A stretch of 5,837 nt of DNA from Rhizobacter sp. (lineage in GTDB: Bacteria; Pseudomonadota; Gammaproteobacteria; Burkholderiales; Burkholderiaceae_C): the NCBI GenBank assembly GCA_025351675.1, contig JANXVK010000217.1, positions 1 to 5,837 of the forward strand. The letters are read 5' to 3'. Below the pieces are notes generated by a model. The model was not told where the DNA came from. It saw nothing but the letters and a program-made list of their open reading frames with translations, and ran no database searches. This document shows positions 1-5,837 of the stretch, piece by piece. Within the stretch, counting starts at the first letter, position 1. Each line of letters begins with the position of its first letter. Made by a program: the position numbers and the translations under genes.

Positions 1-588
1 TTCAGCTTCCGTTTCGACGGCCCGCTGGACATGCGCATGGACACGACCCGCGGCGAAAGCGCGGCCGATTTTCTCGCCCGCGCCGACGTGCGCCAAATGA
101 CGGAGGTGATACGTGACTATGGGGAAGAACGGTTTGCTCTACAGGTTGCAAAGGCGCTTGTTGCTCGGCGCGAAAGCGGGAACCCTGTTCGAACCACAGG
201 GGAGCTTTCCAACGTCGTGGCTGGTGCGGTCAAAACCCGCGAAGCGGGCCAGAACCCTGCAACGCGCACATTTCAAGCTCTTCGGATTTTCGTCAACGCC
301 GAGCTTGAGGAGCTCGAACAAGGGCTGAGCGCTTCGCTCGACCTGATCGCGACCGGCGGCCGGCTGGTCGTGATCAGCTTTCACTCGCTCGAAGACCGCA
401 TCGTCAAGACCTTCATCGCGCGCGAGAGCAAGCACGCGTTCGACCGCCGCGCGCCGTTCGCCGAGCCGAAGGCGATGCGGCTGAACGCGCTCGGCCGCGT
501 CAAGCCGAGCGACGACGAGGTGCGCGCCAACCCGCGTTCGCGCTCGGCGGTGATGCGCGTGGCCGAGCGAACGGAGGTGGCGGCATGA
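1..588 (+). CDS. rsmH: 16S rRNA (cytosine(1402)-N4)-methyltransferase RsmH (MraW), 3' part
   Basis: RsmH uses S-adenosylmethionine to methylate N4 of C1402 in the decoding centre of 16S rRNA in the cytoplasm. It is usually the second gene of dcw clusters. The reading frame is open from base 1, so the gene starts upstream. The ATG at 31 lies inside the conserved GPLDMRMD block and is not the true start. The 195 visible residues show GPLDMRMD (visible residues 7-14), then [17 protein letters not shown], the [21 protein letters not shown] block (about 85-105), [15 protein letters not shown] (119-133) and a C-terminal [15 protein letters not shown]. All are hallmark RsmH segments. The family is about 310 residues, so roughly the first 115-130, including the N-terminal SAM-binding motif, are outside the window. 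The last 4 nt overlap ftsL. Codon use is anomalous between about 97 and 315 (separate entry), but the protein is not disrupted. Confidence 0.96.
   Translation, partial: FSFRFDGPLDMRMDTTRGESAADFLARADVRQMTEVIRDYGEERFALQVAKALVARRESGNPVRTTGELSNVVAGAVKTREAGQNPATRTFQALRIFVNAELEELEQGLSASLDLIATGGRLVVISFHSLEDRIVKTFIARESKHAFDRRAPFAEPKAMRLNALGRVKPSDDEVRANPRSRSAVMRVAERTEVAA
97..315 (+). other. Low-GC3 patch inside rsmH
   Basis: I counted third codon positions in 20-codon blocks of the rsmH frame. G or C occurs in 18/20 (1-60), 14/20 (61-120), 9/20 (121-180), 12/20 (181-240), 11/20 (241-300), 16/20 (301-360), 18/20 (361-420) and 20/20 (421-480). The dip includes codons rarely used elsewhere in the window, such as ATA at 109, CTA at 139 and CGA at 190. 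The frame stays open and the protein is conserved across the dip, so this is a synonymous composition change. Its boundaries are approximate. The cause cannot be settled from the sequence: a recombined segment, an assembly chimera and an overlapping constraint are all possible. Confidence 0.7.
573..578 (+). promoter_or_regulatory. Ribosome binding site of ftsL
   Basis: GGAGGT lies six bases before the ftsL ATG at 585. It is the strongest Shine-Dalgarno match in the window and sits within the last codons of rsmH. It supports the ATG at 585 and suggests that ftsL can recruit ribosomes itself as well as by coupling to rsmH. Confidence 0.85.
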
Positions 589-884
589 CGCGGCTGAACG
601 TCTTGCTGCTCGTCGCGCTGATCTTCAGCAGCATCTACCTCGTTCGCGTGTCGCACGAGTCGCGGCGCCTGTTCGCCGAGCTCGACCGGGCGCGCAACGA
701 AGAGCGCTTGCTCGACAACGAGTTCGAGCGCCTCAAGTCCGACAGGCAATCGCAGGCGACGCCGTTGCGCGTCGAGAAGACCGCGCGCGACAAGCTCGCG
801 ATGCGCACCGCGACGCCGGCCGTCACGCAATACATCAGCCGCGCCGCGCCGGCGAGCGCGGCCGCAGGGAGCGACAGGCCATGA
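585..884 (+). CDS. ftsL: Cell division protein FtsL
   Basis: FtsL is a small bitopic inner-membrane protein. It forms a complex with FtsB and FtsQ and helps activate the FtsW-FtsI septal synthase. The 99-residue product has one hydrophobic segment at about residues 5-22 ([16 protein letters not shown] region). A charged, heptad-like stretch follows at about 24-55 ([20 protein letters not shown] and onward), consistent with the periplasmic coiled coil. Then comes a conserved-looking [26 protein letters not shown] segment (63-84), with a low-complexity Ala-rich end. Only about four residues precede the membrane segment. The E. coli protein has a much longer cytoplasmic tail; short tails are, to my knowledge, usual in betaproteobacteria. 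The ATG overlaps the rsmH stop (ATGA) and is preceded by a strong ribosome binding site. FtsL sequences diverge greatly, so identification rests on topology, length and position between rsmH and ftsI. Confidence 0.93.
   Translation: MTRLNVLLLVALIFSSIYLVRVSHESRRLFAELDRARNEERLLDNEFERLKSDRQSQATPLRVEKTARDKLAMRTATPAVTQYISRAAPASAAAGSDRP
866..870 (+). promoter_or_regulatory. Ribosome binding site of ftsI
   Basis: AGGGA within the ftsL 3' end lies ten bases before the ftsI ATG at 881. It is weaker and further away than the ftsL site, so ftsI translation probably depends partly on coupling through the ATGA overlap with ftsL. Confidence 0.5.
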
Positions 885-2734
885 GGTGGCTCGACAAGAT
901 CAAGGGCGGGTCCTCGAACCGCGCGAACAACGCGCCGCGCGGCAAGCGCAGCGCCGTGCAATCGCGCGGCACCGGTGCGAACGTGCGCAGCGTCACCTAC
1001 TCGACCAGCCCGCTGCTGGCCTCGAAGACGCCGCCGTGGCGCTCGAAGTTCCTGGTTGCGTTGGTCGGCCTGAGCTTCTGCGGCCTGCTCGGCCGCGCGC
1101 TCTACGTCCAGGTGATCGGCACCGAATTCTTCCAGCGCCAGGGCGAGATCCGCTACGCGCGCACGCTCGAACTGCCGGCCAGCCGCGGCCGCATCCTCGA
1201 CCGCAACGGGCTGATCCTCGCGTCGAGCGTGCCGGCTGCGTCGCTGTGGGTGATCCCGAAAGACTTCGACGCCGATCCGGCGCAGCGCAAGCAGCTGGCC
1301 CGCCTGCTCGGTATGACGCCGAAGGAACTCGCCGACAAGCTCGACGACAACCAGAACTTCGCGTGGCTGCGCCGCCAGGCCGACGATCAGGTCGCGAAGG
1401 ACGTGCTCGCGCTCGGCCTGAAGGGCGTGCACCAGGTGCGCGAGTACAAGCGCAAGTACCCGGAAGGCGAAGCCGCGACCCACGTCGTCGGCTTCACGAA
1501 CGTCGAAGACCACGGCCAGGAAGGCATCGAGCTCGCGCACGAGAAAGACCTGCTGGGCCGCGCCGGCACGCGCCGCGTCATCAAGGACCGGCTCGGCCGC
1601 GTGGTCGAGGACATCGGCGACAGCGTCGCGCCGGTCGACGGCCGCGACATCGATCTCAGCATCGACTCGAAGGTGCAGTTTTTCGCCTACCAGCGCATCC
1701 GCGACGCGGTCGCGCAGAACAAGGCCAAGGCCGGCAGCGTGGTCGTGCTCGACGCGCGCAGCGGCGAGGTGCTGGCGCTGGCGAACTTCCCGAGCTACAC
1801 GCCGGGCGACCGCCGCAACCTGACCGGCGCGCAGCTGCGCAACCGTGCGCTGACCGACACCTTCGAGCCCGGTTCGACCGTCAAGCCCTTCATCGCCGCC
1901 TGGGCGCTGGAGACGAACCGCGTCAAGCCCGACACGCTGATTCACACCGCGCCCGGTCGCGTCGCGATGGGCGGCTTCGTCATCAGCGATTCGCATCCGC
2001 ACGGCGATCTGACGGTGTCGCAGGTGATTCAGAAGTCGAGCAACATCGGCTCGATGCGGATGGGCCTGATGCTCCAGCCGCGCGAGATGTGGGAGCTGTA
2101 CACGCAGGTCGGCTTCGGCCAGAAACCGCAGCTCGGCTTCCCGGGCGCGGTGACCGGCCGGCTGCGGCCCTACAAGACCTGGCGGCCGGTCGAGCAGGCG
2201 ACGATGAGCTACGGCTACGGGCTGTCGGCGTCGTTGTTCCAGATCGCGCATGCTTACACCGTGTTCGCGCACGACGGCGAGATGATCCCGGTCACGCTGA
2301 CGAAGAGCGCCGCGACCGGCGAAGACGCGCGCGTCAACGGCCTGCGCGTGATCTCGCCGCAGACCGCGAAGACGATCCGCGAGATGCTCGCGCTGGCAAC
2401 CGCACCGGGCGGCACCGCGCCGAAGGCCCAGACGATCGGCTACTCGGTCGGCGGCAAGTCGGGCACCGCGTACAAGCAGGAAGGCAAGGGCTACGCCGTC
2501 AAGAAGTACCGCTCGTGGTTCGTCGGCATCGCGCCGATCAGCAATCCGCGCATCATCGTCGCGGTGATGGTCGACGAGCCCACCGCCGGCAAGTGGTACG
2601 GCGGCGACGTGGCCGCGCCGGTGTTCAGCGACCTCGTGCAGCAGACGCTGCGCACGCTGAATGTGCAGCCCGACCTCGACGTCAAGACGCAGATCGTCGC
2701 GAAAGATGTGCCGGCCGAGGTGGAGAGCTTTTGA
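881..2734 (+). CDS. ftsI: Septal peptidoglycan transpeptidase FtsI (PBP3)
   Basis: FtsI is the class B penicillin-binding protein of the divisome. Its periplasmic DD-transpeptidase crosslinks the septal glycan strands made by FtsW and is a beta-lactam target. The 617-residue product has a basic, polar N-terminal tail (1-55) and one membrane anchor at about 57-78 (FLVALVGLSFCGLLGRALYV region). The PBP dimerisation/pedestal domain follows, with SRGRILDRNGLILASS at 101-116. The transpeptidase domain runs from about 285 to 590. All three catalytic motifs are present: SxxK as STVK with nucleophile Ser332 (codon at 1874), SxN as SSN at 386-388, and KSGT at 526-529. YGYGLS at 445-450 is also typical. 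E. coli PBP3 is 588 residues; the extra length is mainly the N-terminal tail. The start overlaps the ftsL stop by 4 nt and no other start fits as well. The stop overlaps murE by 1 nt. Nothing suggests inactivity. Confidence 0.97.
   Translation: MRWLDKIKGGSSNRANNAPRGKRSAVQSRGTGANVRSVTYSTSPLLASKTPPWRSKFLVALVGLSFCGLLGRALYVQVIGTEFFQRQGEIRYARTLELPASRGRILDRNGLILASSVPAASLWVIPKDFDADPAQRKQLARLLGMTPKELADKLDDNQNFAWLRRQADDQVAKDVLALGLKGVHQVREYKRKYPEGEAATHVVGFTNVEDHGQEGIELAHEKDLLGRAGTRRVIKDRLGRVVEDIGDSVAPVDGRDIDLSIDSKVQFFAYQRIRDAVAQNKAKAGSVVVLDARSGEVLALANFPSYTPGDRRNLTGAQLRNRALTDTFEPGSTVKPFIAAWALETNRVKPDTLIHTAPGRVAMGGFVISDSHPHGDLTVSQVIQKSSNIGSMRMGLMLQPREMWELYTQVGFGQKPQLGFPGAVTGRLRPYKTWRPVEQATMSYGYGLSASLFQIAHAYTVFAHDGEMIPVTLTKSAATGEDARVNGLRVISPQTAKTIREMLALATAPGGTAPKAQTIGYSVGGKSGTAYKQEGKGYAVKKYRSWFVGIAPISNPRIIVAVMVDEPTAGKWYGGDVAAPVFSDLVQQTLRTLNVQPDLDVKTQIVAKDVPAEVESF
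2722..2725 (+). promoter_or_regulatory. Ribosome binding site of murE
   Basis: GGAG inside the purine-rich run GAGGTGGAGAG (2717-2727), at the 3' end of ftsI, lies eight bases before the murE ATG at 2734. It decides the start: the murE frame stays open far upstream through ftsI, but this ATG is the one placed at the ftsI stop with a good site. Confidence 0.7.
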
Positions 2735-4269
2735 TGGTTTCTTCGTCGTCGATTCGCGAACTCGCGTCGGTGTCGGACGCGCTCGGCTGGCTGGCAGAGC
2801 GCGGCGTGCGTTCGCTCAACGTCGACAGCCGTGAAGTCGCGCCGGGCGACGCGTTCATCGCGTGGCCGGGCTACGCGGTCGACGGGCGGAAGTTCGTGCC
2901 GCAGGCGCTGGCCGCGGGTGCGAGCGCATGCCTGGTCGAAGCCGACGGCGCGGATGCGTTCGACGGGCTCGCACGTGCCGAAGTCGCGTCGATGCGCGAT
3001 TTGAAGGCGGCGACCGGCCCCCTCGCAAGCGCCTTCATGGACGCGCCGAGCGCAAAGCTGAACGTCGTCGCCGTCACCGGCACGAACGGCAAGACCTCGA
3101 CCGCGTGGTGGGTGGCCCAGGCGTTGAGTTCGCTCGGCCAACGCTGCGGCGTGATCGGCACCCTCGGCGTGGGCGAACCGCCGTCGCCGTTGCAGCCGTC
3201 GGCGATCACCTTCACCGGCATGACGACGCCGGGCCCGGTCACGGTGCAGGCCGGCTTCAAGCGTTTCGCCGACGCCGGCTTCGCAGCCTGCGCGATCGAG
3301 GCCACCTCGATCGGCATCGCGGAACAGCGGCTCGCCGGCACGCACATCGACACCGCGCTGTTCACGAACCTGACGCTCGACCACCTCGATTACCACGGCT
3401 CGATGGAAGCCTACTGGTCCGCGAAGCGCGAGCTGTTCGCGTGGCCCGGCCTGCGCGCGGCGGTGATCAACATCGACGACGCGCACGGCGCGCAGCTCGC
3501 GCAATCTCTTCAAGAGCGGTTGCACGACGGCGCGCTCGATGTGTGGACGTACTCGACGATCGGCGCAGCACGCCTGCGCGCGTCAAACATCGGCTATGCG
3601 GCTGGTGGTCTGGGCTTCGACCTGCGGGAAGGCGATGCAACCGTCGCAGTGAAGACGCAAATGATCGGTGACTACAACGTCGCGAACCTGCTGGCGGCGA
3701 TCGGCGGCCTGCGCGCCTCGGGCGTGTCGCTGGCCGACGCCGCCGCCGCCTGCGCGTTGCTGACGCCGGTGCCTGGGCGCATGCAGCGCGTGGCGTCGGA
3801 CGCGGCCGGCCCGCAGATCGTCGTCGACTACGCCCACACGCCCGACGCGCTCGAACAAGCGCTGCTCGCGTTGCAACCGTTCGCGGCCGAACGTGGCGGC
3901 GCACTGTGGTGTGTGTTCGGCTGCGGCGGCAACCGCGATCAGGGCAAGCGCCCGCTGATGGGCGCGCTCGCGCAGCGGCTCGCGCAGCAGGTCGTGATCA
4001 CCAGCGACAACCCGCGCAACGAGGCACCGGCCTTCATCCTGCTGCAGATCGTGGCCGGCCTCGCGGGCTCGCAAGAGCGCGTGAAGGTGATCGAAGACCG
4101 CCGTTCGGCGATCGCGCATGCGGTGCGCACCGCCGGCGCGCGCGACGTGATTCTGGTGGCAGGCAAGGGCCACGAGGACTACCAGGAAGTCCGTGGCGTG
4201 AAGCAGCACTTCTCGGATGTCGAGGAAGCCGGCGCCGCGCTGCGCATCCGTGAAGGCGCGCACGCATGA
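2734..4269 (+). CDS. murE: UDP-MurNAc-L-Ala-D-Glu:meso-diaminopimelate ligase MurE
   Basis: MurE is the cytoplasmic ATP-dependent ligase that adds the third amino acid of the peptidoglycan stem to UDP-MurNAc-L-Ala-D-Glu. The 511-residue product has the three Mur ligase domains. The N-terminal UDP-binding domain carries DSREV at 31-35. The central ATPase has the P-loop TGTNGKT at 115-121 (Lys120), TTP at 164-166, and AKRELF, where Lys231 is the likely carbamylated lysine. The C-terminal domain has DNPR at 425-428 and GKGHED at 477-482, with Glu481. DNPR is the known signature of meso-diaminopimelate rather than lysine specificity. The segment after Glu189 reads ATSIGI instead of the enterobacterial VSSH form, probably a lineage variant. 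The start ATG shares one base with the ftsI TGA (TGATG), a layout typical of termination-reinitiation coupling. Although the frame is open upstream to about 886, that extension is a GC-driven shadow of ftsI. Confidence 0.97.
   Translation: MVSSSSIRELASVSDALGWLAERGVRSLNVDSREVAPGDAFIAWPGYAVDGRKFVPQALAAGASACLVEADGADAFDGLARAEVASMRDLKAATGPLASAFMDAPSAKLNVVAVTGTNGKTSTAWWVAQALSSLGQRCGVIGTLGVGEPPSPLQPSAITFTGMTTPGPVTVQAGFKRFADAGFAACAIEATSIGIAEQRLAGTHIDTALFTNLTLDHLDYHGSMEAYWSAKRELFAWPGLRAAVINIDDAHGAQLAQSLQERLHDGALDVWTYSTIGAARLRASNIGYAAGGLGFDLREGDATVAVKTQMIGDYNVANLLAAIGGLRASGVSLADAAAACALLTPVPGRMQRVASDAAGPQIVVDYAHTPDALEQALLALQPFAAERGGALWCVFGCGGNRDQGKRPLMGALAQRLAQQVVITSDNPRNEAPAFILLQIVAGLAGSQERVKVIEDRRSAIAHAVRTAGARDVILVAGKGHEDYQEVRGVKQHFSDVEEAGAALRIREGAHA
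4252..4256 (+). promoter_or_regulatory. Ribosome binding site of murF
   Basis: GAAGG near the murE 3' end is nine bases before the ATG at 4266 and twelve before the second ATG at 4269. The spacing favours 4266 as the murF start. The match is only moderate, so coupling to murE translation probably matters. Confidence 0.5.
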
Positions 4270-5651
4270 TGACGCTCGCCCAAGCCCACGCGCTGCTGCC
4301 GACCTCGACGCTTGTCGGCGACGGCGCGACCGAAGTGCTGCGCGTGCACAGCGACACCCGCAGCCTGCAGCGGGGCGACCTGTTCGTCGCGTTGAAGGGC
4401 GAGAACTTCGACGCGCACGACTTCCTCGCGCAGGCGAAGGCCAGTGGTGCCGTCGCTGCGCTCGCCGAGCGTGGGCTCCAATCGGTCGGTCTGTCGGGTC
4501 TGCAGGTCACCGATACGCAAGCCGCGCTGACCGCGCTCGCACACGCGTGGCGGCGCCGCTTCCACCTGCCGCTGATCGCGGTGACCGGCAGCAACGGCAA
4601 GACGACGGTCACGCAGATGATCGCGACGATCCTGCGCGCCTGGCTCGGCGATTCGGCGTTCGCGACCGCCGGCAACCTGAACAACCACATCGGCGTGCCG
4701 CTGACCCTGCTGCGGTTGCGCCAAGACGACCTCACGTACCACCGCGCCGGCGTCGTCGAACTCGGCATGAACCACCCGGGCGAGATCGCCGCGCTGGCCG
4801 CGTTGACCGCGCCGACCGTCGCCTTGGTCAACAACGCGCAGCGCGAGCACCAGGAGTTCATGGCCGGCGTCGAGGCCGTCGCGCATGAAAACGGCGCGGT
4901 GATCTCGGCGCTCGGCGCGTCGGGCACCGCGGTGTTCCCTGCCGACGACGAGCACGCGCCGATCTGGCACAACCTCGCCGGCAACCGCCCGTCGCTGACC
5001 TTCGCGCTCACGGGGCCGGCCGACGTGACCTGCCACGCCGAATGGGTCGGCGACCATTGGGCGCTGCTGCTGCAGACGCCGGCCGGCGCATCGACGGTCC
5101 AACTGCAAGTCGCCGGTTGGCACAACGTCAAGAACGCGTTGGCCGCGACCGCCTGTGCGCTCGCCGCCGGTTGCCCGCTCGATGCGATCCGCCGCGGGCT
5201 CGAGAACTTCGCGGCGGTCAAGGGGCGCTCGCAGGTGAAGAGCTACCGGCGTGACGGCCAGCGCATCACGCTGATCGACGACACTTACAACGCGAATCCG
5301 GATTCGGTGCGCGCCGCGATCGAGGTGCTCGCCACGCTGCCCGGCCCGCGCTGGCTGGTGCTCGGCGACATGGGCGAAGTCGGCGACAACGGCCCGGCGT
5401 TTCACCGCGAGGTCGGCGCGTTCGCGAAGGCGCGCGGCATCGATGTGCTGTGGACGGTCGGTACCGCGAGCACGCACACGGCCGAAGCCTTCAGCGGTTC
5501 GCGTCATTTCCACGACATGGCGAGCCTGCTGACCGCCTTGCCACAGGCGCCCGTCTGCGCGACGGTTGTCGTCAAAGGCTCGCGTTTCATGAAAACCGAA
5601 CAAGTGGTGGTGGCTCTCATCGAGTCGGGAGAACAAGCCCATGCTGCTTAG
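4266..5651 (+). CDS. murF: UDP-MurNAc-tripeptide:D-Ala-D-Ala ligase MurF
   Basis: MurF joins D-alanyl-D-alanine to the UDP-MurNAc-tripeptide made by MurE, giving the UDP-MurNAc-pentapeptide used by MraY. It is a cytoplasmic ATP-dependent ligase. The 461-residue product has the expected length and motifs: SDTRSL at 29-34 in the UDP-binding N-terminal domain, P-loop TGSNGKTT at 107-114 (Lys112), [10 protein letters not shown] at 136-145, [10 protein letters not shown] at 165-174, [11 protein letters not shown] at 189-199, HNVKNALAA at 286-294, [10 protein letters not shown] at 338-347, LGDMGEVG at 366-373 and [10 protein letters not shown] at 437-446. The common DSR of the N-terminal domain is DTR here, a conservative change. 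The gene begins with ATGATG; the first ATG overlaps the murE TGA by 4 nt and is better spaced from the ribosome binding site. The 3' end overlaps mraY by 11 nt and has lower GC than the rest. Confidence 0.97.
   Translation: MMTLAQAHALLPTSTLVGDGATEVLRVHSDTRSLQRGDLFVALKGENFDAHDFLAQAKASGAVAALAERGLQSVGLSGLQVTDTQAALTALAHAWRRRFHLPLIAVTGSNGKTTVTQMIATILRAWLGDSAFATAGNLNNHIGVPLTLLRLRQDDLTYHRAGVVELGMNHPGEIAALAALTAPTVALVNNAQREHQEFMAGVEAVAHENGAVISALGASGTAVFPADDEHAPIWHNLAGNRPSLTFALTGPADVTCHAEWVGDHWALLLQTPAGASTVQLQVAGWHNVKNALAATACALAAGCPLDAIRRGLENFAAVKGRSQVKSYRRDGQRITLIDDTYNANPDSVRAAIEVLATLPGPRWLVLGDMGEVGDNGPAFHREVGAFAKARGIDVLWTVGTASTHTAEAFSGSRHFHDMASLLTALPQAPVCATVVVKGSRFMKTEQVVVALIESGEQAHAA
5627..5632 (+). 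promoter_or_regulatory. Ribosome binding site of mraY
   Basis: GGGAGA within the last codons of murF has its GGAG core (5628-5631) nine bases before the mraY ATG at 5641. It supports an mraY start upstream of the murF stop, giving the 11-nt overlap. Confidence 0.75.
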
Positions 5652-5837
5652 CCTCGCCAACTGGCTGCAGACGCTGTCGCCGGAGTTCGGCTTCTTCCGC
5701 GTCTTCCAGTACATCACTTTCCGCGCCGTGATGGCGGCGCTGACGGCGCTGCTGATCGGCCTGGCGTTCGGGCCGTGGGTGATCCGCCGGCTTGGCGCGT
5801 TGAAGATCGGTCAGCCGGTGCGCGCCTATGGCGTCGA
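5641..5837 (+). CDS. mraY: Phospho-N-acetylmuramoyl-pentapeptide transferase MraY, 5' part
   Basis: MraY is the polytopic inner-membrane enzyme that transfers phospho-MurNAc-pentapeptide from UDP to undecaprenyl phosphate, making lipid I. The visible 65 codons run open to the window edge. They begin [20 protein letters not shown] and continue [20 protein letters not shown], then [20 protein letters not shown] and RAYGV. This matches the MraY N-terminus, including the first membrane helix (about residues 25-47) and the KIGQPVR block after it. The catalytic aspartates and the remaining helices lie beyond the window; the family is about 360-390 residues. Its ATG lies 11 nt inside murF in a different frame, behind a good ribosome binding site. 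The position directly after murF is the classical dcw order. Confidence 0.95.
   Translation, partial: MLLSLANWLQTLSPEFGFFRVFQYITFRAVMAALTALLIGLAFGPWVIRRLGALKIGQPVRAYGV

Noticed and set aside
113..328. 71-codon + strand ORF inside rsmH, in the low-GC3 patch, as a possible overlapping gene
   Set aside because: It overlaps highly conserved RsmH sequence in another frame. No ribosome binding site with good spacing was evident and its protein shows no recognisable motif. It might still be checked if the patch proves conserved.
635..2272. 545-codon open frame on the - strand opposite ftsL and ftsI
   Set aside because: The translation is Arg/Ala/His/Val-rich low-complexity protein, typical of an antisense shadow of a GC-rich gene. 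It lies wholly opposite a well-supported ftsI with all catalytic motifs.
886..2733. Open frame upstream of and continuous with murE, suggesting a giant fusion protein
   Set aside because: The upstream part is Arg/Ala-rich frame-shifted ftsI. MurE homology begins at the ATG at 2734, which has its own ribosome binding site and sits at the ftsI stop.
2491..3525. 344-codon - strand ORF across the ftsI/murE junction
   Set aside because: It is an Arg/Ala/Val/His-rich shadow opposite two confident genes and has no domain signature.
4179..5717. 512-codon open frame on the - strand opposite murF
   Set aside because: Its composition is the same Arg/Gly/Ala/Asp-rich antisense type, no family motif is visible, and it is fully covered by murF and its flanking genes.
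1..5837. Search for promoters, terminators, tRNAs, repeats, mobile elements or CRISPR
   Set aside because: No hairpin with a T-run, no sigma70-like pair with good spacing, no repeated unit and no transposase-like sequence was seen by eye. The window is fully coding.

Overview
This window is a stretch of the bacterial division and cell-wall (dcw) cluster. All genes lie on the + strand in the classical order: rsmH (mraW, 3' part) - ftsL - ftsI - murE - murF - mraY (5' part). The DNA is GC-rich, with roughly 70% GC in the lines counted and mostly G or C at third codon positions. The proteins carry Gram-negative signatures: a meso-diaminopimelate-type MurE with the DNPR motif, and a class B PBP3-type FtsI. 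Several details suggest a betaproteobacterium, probably order Burkholderiales: a short FtsL with almost no cytoplasmic tail, a MurF block reading [11 protein letters not shown], and the MraY N-terminus beginning [10 protein letters not shown]. This placement rests on remembered family features, not on a search.

Layout: bases 1-588 encode the C-terminal two-thirds of the 16S rRNA m4C1402 methyltransferase RsmH. Bases 585-884 encode the bitopic divisome protein FtsL. Bases 881-2734 encode the septal transpeptidase FtsI/PBP3. Bases 2734-4269 encode MurE and 4266-5651 encode MurF, the consecutive cytoplasmic ligases that complete the UDP-MurNAc-pentapeptide. From 5641 to the window edge is the start of MraY, the membrane enzyme that moves that precursor onto undecaprenyl phosphate. 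FtsL and FtsI act at the septum; MurE, MurF and MraY feed it with lipid I precursor. Co-transcription therefore links precursor supply to division.

There is no intergenic DNA. All five junctions overlap, by 4, 4, 1, 4 and 11 nt, and each start has a recognisable purine-rich ribosome binding site inside the preceding gene. The window is therefore the inside of one operon with likely translational coupling. I see no promoter, terminator, RNA gene, repeat, mobile element or CRISPR array.

I do not find a previously undescribed system here. The most notable anomaly is a patch in rsmH, about bases 97-315, where third-position GC falls to about half while the protein stays intact and conserved. This could be a small recombination tract, an assembly chimera, or an overlapping constraint. 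The other observations (long basic FtsI tail, motif variants in MurE and MurF, the composition dip at the murF/mraY junction) are modest.
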